The notes beneath the pieces were generated by a model that was not told where the DNA came from, did not search any database, and saw only the letters and a list, made by a program, of their open reading frames with translations. This document shows positions 1-14,400 of a DNA stretch of 64,000 nucleotides, piece after piece (the stretch's first letter is position 1; each line of letters starts with the position of its first letter). The translations under genes were made by a program, and so were the position numbers. Origin of the DNA: Owenia fusiformis (lineage: Eukaryota > Annelida > Polychaeta > Sabellida > Oweniidae); NCBI GenBank assembly GCA_903813345.2, contig CAIIXF020000009.1, forward strand, positions 37,689,759 through 37,753,758. The letters are read 5' to 3'.

Positions 1-3000
1 TATGGTAGGTTCTGTTGATATGTTCCGCCTTTCTACAAACGTTCATTCCCTTTAAAAACTATTTCGTGTTGAATGGTATTTTCTAAGGGAAGACGGGGTG
101 GGGAATGGTAGGAGAAAGATTTGACGTTCGTAAAAGACGCATAATAAAATGATTGTTCAAAATCAATCATCAACATTTTCAGACGCGGAAATCTTGACTT
201 GTGATGATTGAACAATTTAGAAGCTGACGATAATCGCCCCATTAATAGTAAAAATATATACTCGAATGATTTTCTCTAATGTGTTCCGCTAAATAGAAAC
301 GAAGAGTTAGCATTCTTCGAGAAAATTGCGCATTTAAAACCATTTCGTTCAGTATTTTTGTCTCATAATGCTCGCATTACTTTCCATCTAGTTTATCCCT
401 CCTATAATGGTTTACTGATCCCGAACAACGTCAATGTCCATTAAAGCATGATTTTTTTGTCAATTCACTAAACCCAGTGCGACAGTGATTAACACTCCAT
501 CTTATCTCGTAACCAGCGGGATTGAGACCCATTCATCTAAACCATGAATAAGCTAGAGGAATTCAAATTGTTTCTCCAGGATGCAAAAGTCGTTACGAGC
601 AATTGCTCTAGAATAATTTCTCTAGATCATTGTGACATTTGGCTTTTTATATAAAAGTCAAATGATAATGGCGATTGATTGTAATTGGTTTGTTTTGACG
701 ACCATTAATTCAATTTGGTTGGAATAATATACCTGACACACACGTTTTCAAATCAAAAACTAGAAAGCCCTCGAGTATCCTTTACACCTGAAAAAGAAGT
801 TAAACATGGCCTTAGAGCAACTGCAACTACCTTGACCAAAAATGGAATGTTTGCATGAATTGAGTATCTGAATGGTCACCAACTATACTCTATCAATCAG
901 TGAAGTTACTAAATCGGTAGAACTGGAAATTGGGTACATGCAAATAATTTTGTCTCCACCAGTAACAGTGGTTCATTTTTTGTTTATTGATAGATGTCGT
1001 TTTATTCAATGTTCATAATTTCTTACATCCACGTTCTTCTTCAATCGTACGATAGATAGATGTCGCGTATAATGGGGATATCTTAAGACGAATATACAGT
1101 ACGTTCCCGCTACATTGATGAGTTGTCCATGAACTTATCCCGGGGAACTTATACAGCGCTACGTCGAATAAAAGTTAAACATTTCAGGTATCTTATTAAA
1201 TTTAAATCTAGACGAGCTCCGATTAATAAACAAAACTCTACCTTTCAACAATATCACCCAACAGGTTTGCAACCTTGCAAAAAACAAAACTTATATTCTC
1301 AAGAGACACCCAAAAGCAAATTGCCTTCTCAGGAGACACCCCAAATCAAATTATGAAAAAATGAATGATAATAATGTTATAGTTGAACCTACGTACCATG
1401 ATTTATACTTCAATAATTATATTTTAAATCTAGCTGAGCAGACATGCAGACCATATATTTCGAGGAAATAATTTATCTTGTGGTAATCAAACAATTCTAA
1501 GTCAGACCATGAAACGTAGTACCAATAAAGACATAAAATAAAGATGAAAACTATTTCGTCGTGAAATAAAGTGCCACTAACCCATATGGATGCTTAAAAT
1601 GTAAGTGCATATGTTTACTTCTTAGTCCTGAAATATCAATTGTGACCTTTTATTTAGATGCGGTGTGTTCAGATGGAACTAACCCATCTTGACTTATGTT
1701 GATATTGTTTTATAGGACTATTACAACGTGCTTCGTGCCAAAGTAACATGTAAATGACAGCAACACTGTCCTATTCCTAGAAGATAAATAAAAAAAATTG
1801 TGCGCGCGGCTATGGAGACTATCGTGACTTCAAAACGCAAGAATCCGCAAACTCTTAAATAATACAGCTGCGATTAATTTCGTAATAAGCTAATAGACTC
1901 GGGGATCGTCTACCAAAAGATAAGTCACGCAATGTTTTCTATTAAATTGACATGACTAATGCACTGGTGAATAAGATCTCAAAAGCGTGCATTCATCATT
2001 AATTTAAAAGTCGGTTGTTTTACGTCCGCCAGACAACTAGAAATGTCATGTTGCCATTTGAAAATCAAGTCAAAAACACACACGGGAATTTTGATTGTTG
2101 TTTACTTCGTTATAATAAATTTACCATTTGAGAGTTAAACATCTGCATCTGGGGTTCAAAAAATATGAACGAAAATTGATCAGAACCTATAAATCACGCA
2201 TGTTACGGTAACATAGATACTGCAAGCTAGCTTTGACGCAGAAAAATCTTTTAATTTTACGACTTCTAACTGTAAAAATCATGTCTAGCTTAAGTGTAGC
2301 CTCATCTTTTCAATTTGCCTCATCTTTTTGCGCCCCTGAAGAAAAAAATAATTTGCACAATATGTTATCTATCACTATCACTTCTCGAAAGCTGCGAATT
2401 AGTCCACTGTTGTTTGTAGAATTTATTTCGAAAGTAAGTAACTGCGAAAATTAGTAACTTTTTTCGAAAAATGACTAAATGATGACGTCATGTGCGTCAT
2501 TTATTTACTTTCGCTCTTACAGTAATTACACATCAGAGATAGTTCAAGTATACAAGAAATCCATTAAAGTCCGATATACATTTGAATTTAAATAAATTAT
2601 CAGTGCTTTACCGTCGATAACATGAAATCCATTTTTATATGATATAATCAACATGCACACATATAACCATGTTTTTACTTTTGAGTTTTTTCTTCCAATT
2701 AAACATGAAAACTACAAAATAATTTTCTTGGAATGTGTACAGAATGTTTACCGTATAGCAATATGAACCACATGCAAACTATACTTTTAAATCACATGAA
2801 AGAAATTGTGAATTCCATCAGAAGCGTACTAACAAAACTAGAATAGTGAATTCTTCTCATTAATAGGGATGCCATGTGATCTAAGTGACGCTGATCCCAT
2901 CTCGAATGCAACAACATGACGATTGGGAATTTTAGTCGGAATCTTTAAGAGGCGGAAGTACACTTTCCTGCATTCCCAGCGATCAATTAGATTATTTTTC

Positions 3001-5305
3001 TGGGCTCAAGGAAACAATGGTATCAAATATTAATGAAGCTGTAGGTCAGGGTAGCTATTCCTTCTTGCCTAAAATTAAAATTTTAGATTAGAATTTCGAG
3101 TCGATATACCCATTACGACGAATTTTATCATGATTTTAACTCATTACAAACCCAATTGCTTTTTAAATAAGCAGAGGTGAGTTTCAAAGTTCAATGATGT
3201 CTAAATCAACATTTCATTACAAGAGTATTCAATCAGCGAATGAAAATTTAATCTCAAAACATTCTTTTTATAGAATAACCAAAAGCTTCTGACAAATTGT
3301 CAACATGTAATGTCCATATTCCTTTTCCCTTAAGCTTTCTAATGGTATATTTAAGAAATCTGGGACAAATGGCGTCATTCCTTTGGAGCTAAATACACAC
3401 CAAAGTCCCAAGGAGTCCCAACTAACTTGATTGTTAACAACATATGATCGATTCTAAATATTGTGTCAAACTTACTATACCCACAGAATGTTTGTATTTA
3501 TTACAAGTACATGAGCGAAACAGTCAACATAACTTTTTTCACCTCTGCTAGAAATGTGTTTGTTTTCTATATTCTATTGGGTATCCACTGTGTCGTAGAG
3601 ATTTATAAGCATTTGTTAAGGGGGTTCCATTCTATCGAACAAGTAACTGTTTTTAATTTTTATGATCCCACAACATAGTGCATGGTCATATTGTCGGTCT
3701 AGGCGCGTCCGTCTGTCTGTCCGCCTGTCTGTCTTTATTCAGTAGAACGTCCAGTGTGCCGTATAGTTACACTCCCCTCCATAAGTTTGGCAACCTTAGC
3801 TCCCTCGAGCTAATCTGTTAATTTCATGAGAAGTGTGTTTCTATCAGATAGACTATTTATAGGCCCCGGTTTCTGCAGTATAAATTGCTGATATTTTGAA
3901 GAACTGGCCCTGGATTTGGATAAAACAATGCGCCCTAATGGAAAAAATATTAAAAACAGATGAGGCTTTTCACAGTGAAGTGCATCATTGCGGGCAAAAC
4001 AAATAAATAATTCGCCTCATCCTCAGGCGAATTTAACATTAACACGATTATCCCGAATAACAGTTTGTAATAGTTCCAACTTTAGGAATAGCAAGTATTG
4101 AAAAAGTCTAAATCATTAGTAACCCACACTAGAAACGTTTATTCGGAGTAAAGTTCTCACGTTTTATGGGTTGATGGAATATACTATTGGTTTTAGTGAA
4201 TGGGCACATCGATATTGGCTAATTGACATTGTATTCAATGAATATGACTCCTTGACATAAAGCAGTTACAATCATATTTTATATTTTAGTAAATAAATTA
4301 TCAATATAAGGATAAGATGAATAGCGAGATCCACATTGATTGGTTGATCCATTTCTGCAAGGTCGATTGGGGTTTTGGGTACAGTTTGATATATGTAACT
4401 ACGAATTTCAATTAGGAGAATCAGGTTATTATAAGACATGCAGGGATCTTGGGGCAACAAAAAGTAATTCTAATTGAAATTTAGTTTGTCCTGAGAGTAT
4501 TTCGTTATTAAGTTACTACAGCGGTAAGTTTAGGAACACCCTGGGACCATGGACTTACGCAATTAGTTTGTTATGAAGGTAGCGCCAGAGAATTCAAAAT
4601 AGCGAAATTGTGATTGGTCGTTGTTGCAATAATAGCTTCCTTCGAAATATTACCTCGTGCATAGTCGATATGAACATTGATGTTACATATACTCAGCCGA
4701 CACTAGAATCATAAGATCTGAGACGGTCACACAGTCTCTCTCTTACAATGGCAGTTCAAGAATTTCATCACAGATTCACCGAAATGATTACTTGAGTTGG
4801 GTCTCATATTGGACAAGCGCTACGTCAACATAGGCGCTTTGATTTTATGATTCTTAATGAGAAAAATATCGCGCAAGAGAATCCTTGTGCGGTCAACAGT
4901 TACTGTTAGTCTAGTGGTTTCCGATATCGGAAAGCAATTGCTCAAACAAACCCAGGGAGATTTAAAGAGGTGGTATGGCATACGATGCCCAGGTTGAAAG
5001 ATAAGGCGACAGTTTCTCTGAGATCGTTTAAGGGTCATTGGCTATTACATCGATGTAATTGGGAAACGACGCTTCAAGGAACGAGGAACATAAATCTAAC
5101 ATCGACGGAAATTACTTTTAAGAAGTATCAACCTCGTATAAAAACAACCTGCCGCAGAGTATGAGCAATTTGAAGAAGATTTGTCAACAGTGCTCAAGTA
5201 GGATCTTCCTGTGAATGTCCAACTGGACGATATATGCTGAACAACGGACATTATGACTCGGCGTTTACCAAAAGCTTCCAGAAATAACAAATACAGATAA
5301 GCGCG
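1..5305. other. AT-rich upstream region, no gene recognised
   Basis: I see no convincing exon, RNA gene or complete mobile element here. The open frames are short (under 80 codons) and resemble no family I know. A full cAMP-response-element palindrome (TGACGTCA) lies at 2483-2490, but nothing ties it to a promoter. The stretch lies upstream of the receptor signal-peptide exon at 5306, so its 3' end probably holds that gene's promoter and 5' untranslated region. I could not place a TATA box or start site. Confidence 0.5.
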
Positions 5306-5414
5306 ATGACGATAACTATGTGCCAAATGATAGCACTATGCACGCTGTTGATTCTTGTGCCAACCCTCGGGAGAAAGCATCGGAGAAAGAATTGCGACGA
5401 CGAGGACTCTGGTG
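5306..5414 (+). CDS. nAChR exon 1: signal peptide (proposed)
   Basis: The exon encodes a 36-residue N-terminus. It has a short n-region, a hydrophobic core ([15 protein letters not shown]), then a basic run (RKHRRK) and an acidic run, ending in phase 1 at a strong donor (GGTG|gtaaga). The next receptor exon begins in phase 1 with a two-base remainder, so the join restores a Glu codon and an open frame. Signal peptides of nAChR subunits commonly occupy a separate first exon. No other exon was recognised in the 19.9 kb between, but an additional small exon cannot be excluded. The start was chosen as the first ATG of the hydrophobic segment; a second in-frame Met lies four codons later. Confidence 0.6.
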
Positions 5415-8400
5415 GTAAGAAAGTATATATATTTATGTATAATCTATGTATGAACTGACATTTTATGTTAGTCTCAGGTATGAACAAAATCATATAGATA
5501 CTTCAAGTGTCACGAAAACATTGAATAGTTCAAGCATATATTGCCGCTAGGGCTACTAGGTTCTGAAGGAATCTGAGCACCAGGGTATTGTTATAATTAA
5601 TTATTGTAGTTAGTGCAATAATATGGAAAATCAATGACTCGACCATGTTCCTTGGACAGTAAATTCTGATGTGTATAGTATTTGCATTGCATACATAAGC
5701 CGTCCCAAGAAGAAAAACTCATGATTGACGCACCCACTTCGAGCTTCTCGATAAAATATAAAATAAATTGCCTGATATCTCGACATTTCAGTACAAATCT
5801 TAGAGACACGTCTGTTAACAGTATTAGCTCCTCATGCCCATCAGCGTTCTAATTTGCATTTGATATGGTATTGTTCCTAAGGGGCTTCCACCACAAACGC
5901 TCCAGATCCACTGCTCGTTTAGTAGTAGGAACATGGCGAGAAAAGCAGGGATAGGCAGATATACGTCGGTGATTAAGATTAAAGTTTGGACTGACCTTGG
6001 AAGTTATGTTTTTGTTTTAAATTTCCCTGGATATCCATTGGTGGTTTATGCAATGAATAATTGATGAAAGTTTTGACATGTATTCAGACAGATAATACTC
6101 CATAGACAATGACAACATTGACATACGCTAGAATTTGATCCATTATTGATGTAATGCGGGGATATCCATGCATCGAATTATTCCAGGTTATTGTAATGCT
6201 CTACATAAGTAGGCCTACCCCTGTCTCAAGTGCCTAAATGCAAACTTTTGCTGGTATCTCCCGACCCAAATTTGAATCCATGCAAACTCTAATCATACTT
6301 CAAGAATTGCATTTTAATTGTATGCCTTCGCTCGTTTTGCTGCCTGTCTTCTGGCTGTCTAGCAAACCTTCTATTACAATGTAGAAGGTTTGCTAAGTAT
6401 CTTCTGACCCATTTGTGCGTCAAAGTATGCTGGTATCTTCTGACCCACTTGTGCGTCAAAGTGTGCTGGTATCTTCTGACCAACTAGTGCGTTAAAGTGT
6501 GCTTGTATCTTCTGACCCACTTGTGCGTCAAAGTGTGCTGGTATCTTCTGACCCACTTGTGCGTCAAAGTGTGCTGGTATCTTCCGACCCACTTGTGTGT
6601 CAAAGTTAACATAGTCGTGCATAAGGCACTTAAGATTGTTAGGAACATGGCTGAAATTGCCGTCTTTAATTATGTTTCTAACAATGAGACAATCAGTGTA
6701 ATCACTTACTGTGGCAACAGTAATTTCCTTTGGTTTTCCTGCTTTCGGTATATATCATGCTAAGCTTTTGCATAATTTGGTTAATAGCAACGAAATCCGG
6801 CGTTTAAAATAAAGTTGGTCAATTTGGCAAATATGCTCCTCACTATTGACTCAAATTGTGATTTAATTACAAATTCTCATTTTTCGTTCATACTTTGTCA
6901 GAAAGAAAGGGGTCATCTTTTGTTTTACATTGGTCTATTTTGGCTTTAATATATAAAATTCCATCTCGTTATAACTGTTTAACGTAGGCCCACTTGTTTC
7001 ATCATGAGATTGCTTTTTAGGTTAATGAGATGAAAATTTCTCTTACAGAGCTTTCATCCTAACTTAACTATCGATAAATGGTGATCAATTGAGCGCTTAC
7101 AACCATAGAAGAGATAATCACCTTCTTAATAAGTTGATGGACGAGCGTTCCATCCCATTCGTGAAGAACTTTGTCATAAGCAATTTATCTCGTCTAGTAT
7201 GTGCTCGATGTTGTGCTATATCCTGTGTGCGATTAAAGGTTTTAAAGGTGGTGTCAAAAGTAAACGCATCTTGCACGTGTGGCTTTTTAGGATGAAAGAT
7301 GGCAATATGATGGCTGTATCTTGGTTAGTCATATGAGAATTTAATAGACCGCATGGTATTTTCTGTATCCTATGCTATGAGTGAAAAATCGGTCCATTTT
7401 AAATTGAGAATTTAGAACATTCAGTACTTATATTTTAAAAGAATATCTGAACGTAATGTCTTTTGGTTTTAATAAGAGGATTAGGTTGCAAATTAAACGG
7501 TTTATTGTAGGATTACTACAATCAAGTTTATTAATTACCTCCCTCCTTAACTCATCTTTATTGGATTAGATACTACATTCAAAGCAGTTTATCAGATCTA
7601 TTGGTTACTCTGTTATTATATCCCCTGTCAAAATCGTGGGGTATATCTACAAATACAAGAATTTCGTTCCCTGGCGCCAGTAGTATAAGTGTTTTAAACT
7701 GCAACTCCAATTGGTTCATTCGGATCACATGGGGGCTTTGAGGCCTTATTTGGTCGATCTTTCTTTGGATCTAGCCAAAGCTCCGTGACAGGCAATACAC
7801 TTATGTCATTCTTCAAAATGGTTTCATCGATTTTCCTCGATCGTATTTCGCTGTGTTTGCAATGACAATATCCCACACCGATTTATGTTGGAGGAAAAGC
7901 AATATTATATATAGATTTTCCGGTTTGGTGTATCATAGTCTGATAAGCTGACGTTGATCAACTAAGGAACTTGCTCTGGTTCGCTTTTTATAGTATTTGG
8001 TACCACCCCCTGCCCTTTCGAATTGTTGACACTCTAGATAGGAGACACTTGGATCATGGTGATCATGTCCATACTGAGTTATTGAAATTGAAGTTGCATG
8101 TCTTTGAAATCATTATATTGTTTAATCTTTAAAGGGGATTATGAGTTGCAACTTTTGATAAAGATTGGTATAGCCCAACCGTTTAAATACCGAAAATATA
8201 GTTGAACAATCAGATGCACTTTTAGGTCAAATAGAAGAACTTAGATGCGGACTGACTCATGAGTAGCCATGTTGCTGTATCTATGACGATAAGGAAACGG
8301 GTGTTTTGATTGTCCCAAGTAAAGTTGCTAAAGCGTTGATATGATCAGACGCATTATCATGATTATAAGTGCCCATGTTGCTCTTTCTACGCACAGAAGG

Positions 8401-11400
8401 AAATGGGTGTTTTGATTGTCCCTAGTAACGTTACATAAGTTTTATCAATTAATGATGATTCTGCAAATGTACATTCATATTGCTATGGAACTACAATGGA
8501 ATAGAAACTATTAGCAAGGCAGGATAAGAATAAACAAGGCTTCTCAATCGATATGTACCTTCGTCAACGATCTTGTACAATCATGCATGCTAATTTAATA
8601 CCGAAAGAATTTGCCGTTGTCACCCATCATCCTGTTCTTCAACGGGATTAAATCAAATGTTTATTACCTTTGGGAGGTTAGAACTACCAAGGCTTAATGA
8701 AGCAAAATGCCCAGCAGAGAGGTTCAAGCTGAAGAATTGTTTTTTCTACCATGAGTAGTTTTGCATTAAGTCGGTTGTTACATTCAACTTTCCCAGAGGC
8801 CTCAAGAGGCCCAAAATAAAACTTCTCTTCAACGCTAAATGCTTGTTATTCATAACGATGTTCAATACAAGTTACATCATGATTCAACAGCCACGAGGTG
8901 GTTGATTTTAACCCGTACACAATCATGACAAAGCAAAATCCATATACATGCAGTGTAACTTAAAGTTCGAAGGTTGGGGTTGGACAAATGTTACTTGTTA
9001 GAAACATATGAATCGGAGCTTTCGATGATACGAGGGGAAGCTATCAATCTAGATTTACTATGGTTCGTCAAATATTCAAATGATAGCTAATCGAGCTGCT
9101 TGTCAAGTATAATTTAATTATCGAGGAAATCACAAGTCTTGTATGTCAGGCAATGTCCAGGCTACCATATCATTGATGGTGCTATCTTCAACGTCATATA
9201 GATAAGTAATAAAAGAAGGGATCGAACCCAGCTTGTCCAAGACTTTAAGACTGGATCATTTGAGATTGAATTCTATTTGTTGTCTCATAAATGTGTAGTT
9301 TCAATCTTCGACTATTTTCTATAAATAAGAGAATATGTGATGTATATTTTTGATCTTCAGCATTGTTATGGCATTAGTATGAATGTTTTGGTTATGGTTT
9401 GTGATAATTGTTCTTTAATAGTTAGGGATAGAGGCGTGAGATCATAGTTTTGAGATATTTGGGTTTGTCGTCCTCTTCACTGATTGTGCGCTCTTTGTGC
9501 TTTATCAGATCTTAATCCCCATGAGCCCAGTATTCTCATTCCCAATCGTCGATTTTGAACCTTGATGGCTACTTTAATAAGATAGGTCAGAAAGGTCATC
9601 ATTCCGTATTCACCCCAGTGAGAAATAGTTTGGCAAGCGCCTATACATTCCCCAAGCTTCAAAAGCTTCAGAGGAGTATGGCAATAATATATTGAATCAT
9701 ATTTGACATTTTGCTACCATATATTTCAACACACCGACCATTTCAATATCGAATAAGCCTGTAGAGAGAGGATGCTGTTAAATGGAACTCAACTCCTTTC
9801 AGACGGAACCCATTTGGGATATTCAGAGGTTATGTAAACATTTATAACTGTGAACTGCCTTCATTGTAGAAGTCTAATTAAAAGCAATATGTATTTGTAT
9901 TTTGGCACACTGTTCTACCTGTGTACCCTTCCCTCCATAAATCTGGCAACCGGGTGTCACTTTTGGATCACTGATCAATGCCTGTTTAAATGAACAATGG
10001 TGGACGCCTTTTGACTTGGGAAACACTGTTGATACAATGGCAGGTAAACTAAAATTCCCCTGGCACTTGGATGGATTATATTGCTGCAAAGAAATAGTTT
10101 CATAACGATTATTCTTAGTTAGCTGTCTATTCTGTTTCTGATCAATCTTGTGAAACGAAATTCCCATTATTCGAATCTTTCTCTAGTTATGGTTAACGTT
10201 CCATTCTGGATGTGAAGAGTATAGTGAAGATATAAGCACTAGTGCCAAAGGGAAAGGACCAAAAGTTGTAATGGAACTTAGCAAGAAGATATTTTCATTT
10301 GCTCTTCAACACATTTTGCAATTACTTTCTTTTGATTGCTATGTTGATATCTGAATGGTAGGGAGGATTGTTAGACATTGTATATTCGTGCGTTGGATCA
10401 TTTTTGTGATATTGGAAGTTTTGTTTTCCTCAGCTATATAAGGTGTTTTCCCTTTCTTGTTGTGTTTTGTTATATTTGTATATACATACGTACTGTTTGG
10501 TGAGTATTATTGGCATATTTGTAAATACGACGTACAGTTTGGTGAGTTTTATTGCCATATTTGTACATACGGACGTACTGTTTTGTGAGTTTTATTGGCA
10601 TATTTGTACATACGACGTACTGTTTGGTGAGTTTTATCGGCATATCTGTACATACGACGTACTATATATGTGTACTTACGACGTACTACTTGGTGACTTT
10701 TTTCGGCATATCTGTGTCGGTCTCATTACAATGTGACCCTCTTGAAAAATTGCAGAACCAAGACCACTGATTAAGAACTATTGTCATGATATTGTCATGA
10801 TATAGGATTCTTCTTGACCTCAACCACATTGAGAATTTCTGTATCATTTTCATGATTACCATCTTCCAAAATTTGATGAAATTGGTCTTCACATTTTCAC
10901 ATTTTATGTGGATAACGTTATGGTAGAATACAGTTTGATATTTGGTATTTAGTGAAATTTCCCCAAAAAAAGTAGTGGGCGAAACTACCTTAAAAATAAC
11001 AGATCTGTTGATAGATTGTAAGCTGAATCTTTGTTTACTATTTTCGAAAAACATCTGTTGCCAAAAATTAATCTTCTGATATATCGAAATCATAGCATTT
11101 AATCTTATGAGATAACAAGTCAAGGAATTTGTCTATGCCATTGGTGTGCGAATCGCACAGATGAAGCAAGAACTGAAATATGTAGATGCAATTTACGAGC
11201 TTTAAATAAACCCATGTTCATGTGATAGAGTCACTTGAATTGTAAATGGAATGAGACGATTCCAATTGTCAAGGTTGGTTGTAATCAATGATCCCCTCTT
11301 CTTTCTAAAAGATATCACACGATCTAAATTAATTTAGTGAACATCTTATGTTATGTTGACATCCGTGGTGTAGCAAGATTAATTCATAGTGTCGGTGGTC

Positions 11401-14400
11401 TCTCTAACTTAAGTCTCTTATGATCTGAAAAGTCATAACATCGCCAAGCGAGCACCACTGATTCTATTACTATTAGTACAAGATGCCTTTCGATTTCTCA
11501 ATTAACGTGTAATGGGTCTACAGGGGCAAATTATTTTGGTAATATGATTGTGTTGGTCAGATGCTCAGTGTTTGGAATTAGATAGTATTCAGCCATGTTT
11601 CTATCCTGCCCCATATTACCTCGCTTGGGAAAAGGTCAGTTGCTCTTGTTGTCCACGCCACCATTAAAACAAGAAATAAATGATGGACTGTCTCGAAATT
11701 GTATTATGAGATTCCCTACATCTTTGGCCAATCAATCTCTATCATATATAGCGCAGGATCGTCCTGGCGCAGAATATATAAACCTATGCACATAAACGAT
11801 GCAATATAATCTATAGGGGTATCAAGGCGGATTTGATTAATTGCATGCATTAATTTCGAGTCAATATATTCTCTTGTGGGGATTTCATTATTAAAAAGTA
11901 ACACTACTCCATGGTTTGATCACTGATGATAAGTGGTACGATACTTGAAATAATCGGGCTGAACTAAATGTAAACAGTTTTGCGTAAAACTCCGAAAATA
12001 CCACGACATATTTACATGCAAGCATTGTTTCGAATTCAGTTTGTAATTTGTGATTGTGGGCATATTGACGTATTCAAGTCGTCCCTTTGAGTCTCTCAGG
12101 TCCTCACAGTGAAATTTTATTAAGCAGGCAATAGACATCAACTGCATATCAAACATTTAGGTAGTAACATCTATAGTTTATGGATTTTCTGTTTAATACT
12201 GTACAATTTATTGATGCGAATATTGACACAACTGGTGAATTGAGCTATTGGCAAAACTGCTGATTCTAAGACAGCTGAGTAACAAACGATTAACCTCGCA
12301 CTGGTGTCATTTTGTCCAATGACCCTGGCTTATGGACTCCAATAATATATAAGGAATTCGAATAGAAAAGCAATATCTTCGTATTTACATTTCGCTCAAG
12401 CCAAATATATCAAGTTTAGTCTTCTTCATCGCCTGTTATGGGTAAAATATTGTGAAAGGCCACGTGTGAATGGGACTGAAAACATATTCTTATATATACA
12501 TATAAATGTCAGAAAAGTTATTAAAGGAAAAAATAGGTTTCAAGTGTGAATATGACTTTTTGAAACAAACGGTATCATAATTTAATGCAACTGGAATCGT
12601 GTTGCTCAATACAGAGAAAAACAACCAGATAGTTGATTACTTGGGCCATGAGTTGCTTCAACTCTTGTTCTCTCCATGTTCGAAAATCTGTATCCTTTCA
12701 AGATCTGATTCTTCTGTCTGTTGCCATTTAACTCGATAACTTTATAATTTCAATGCAGCTGATCTATAAAAATGGCGTTTTTTACCCAAATGAGATTTTG
12801 CGAGATTTGATGAGACTTCGTTGTTGCGAGAAATTTGCACGCATCAACGTTATGGACTGGATCCTTTCTTTTGATCAGTTGTTCCAAACCTCAATGTCCG
12901 TCAATTAAAATTTACGATTGCCATTTTTGGTATATCTGATAAATTGAACATAATTTTAAGACGGCTTATCAACAACCTAGCAGTATTGTTCCGTGTCCAA
13001 TTAATCAATCCGATCCAGCAAATTAATCTGATCACGCAATTTCTGTAGCCACTCCTTTCCTTTACACAATACAATTATAAAGTCAGGCGAAGTCTATGTT
13101 CTATGTGACCTTCGAACCTGGAAACAAATGTATGTATGTCATAACCAATTGTACAATATTAAATGACATTCTAGTTAATTAAAGTTGATATCAAATATAA
13201 GTGGATCATGTCAGAAGCCTAATATGGAAGCATAAAGAAAGCAGTATAAGGTATCATCCTAACAAATTGCAAAAATAGAATTGGCATTACCTCATTATAA
13301 AGACATTGGATGACTTTGATCAATGGGTTTGTATAGCTATTATCAGAAGACTATTGTCGGCCTACATCTTAATAGAACTCTTTTAATCTTGAAAAACATT
13401 ATGCGTTAATAATGGTCTTCTTTTGAACTTTTGTGTAAAATAAAAAAGAGATCAGTCTCTTGTGAGAAAGAGCTCAATGTTCTTATTGTTAGTTGTTTGT
13501 ACTTTATCTTATGAACATCCTTCAGATTGAACGTTTATTTTGGATTATACGTTATTACCTAGATGATATTATCAAACGCAAAGACCAATGGAAAGATTTG
13601 ATGATGTATGTAATGATATTCTAAGGCCATTTTGAAAAATAGTAATCTTTACATTTGAAATTCAGTTTCAACACTTAATATTGTGCTCAAGAGTGTCAAA
13701 GAATCATGATCAACCATCCTTGGTCCGAGCGTATTTCAATGCTTTCTGTAGCTGCTAGCAGTGGAGCTCGATCTTGAAGGATGTGATCAACATCAAGTTC
13801 ACAATCTTTCACTTGTTACTTGTTTAAGGTAGACCTTTAATCCCCAATGCTCCATGGAATTCATAACTGATGAAAATGATTGACACTGTTGGATGGAACC
13901 ATTTGACAATCTTATGGATTTTGAGACTGGATTTCAGCTATCCCACATCATTTGAAACCAAATGTTCCATCTCTAAGATATATTATCCAAACCTATTTTA
14001 CAAAAGATACTTTAGTTTGGTTTCATGGTCATGAGATTTTCGGAATATGATAATGGGCCCTTAAGTAGTAGGAGGGGGTAGGGGGAGTTAGACACACATA
14101 TACATTATGTCAGTGTTTGAGATGTTTGGGCTTTTCCGTTGTCTAAATATAGGGGAGACTACAAACGGTTAAGAAAAATCGAGTGTCCCATCATGATCTT
14201 GCCCCCTGTCCTGTCATGTCTTGCCCCAGTCTCTGCTATTTTTAACACTTTGATCTTTTACCGTTTTGGTACATGTGTTTAAATATTTGTAAATTAGTAT
14301 GTGGAACACTTTTAGAGTTCAATCAACAAAAAGCAAGAAACAATTAGAAAATTGAAGTAAATCGAATATAAACCTTATTTTGCTGTTAACCACAGCCACG

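Noticed and set aside
2483-2490. CRE palindrome TGACGTCA
   Set aside because: An eight-base match is expected by chance in a window this size, and it lies 2.8 kb from the nearest start codon.
6374-6622. Repetitive 82-codon minus-strand frame ([12 protein letters not shown] units)
   Set aside because: Translation of the 36 bp minisatellite; no splice or start evidence and equally open on the other strand.
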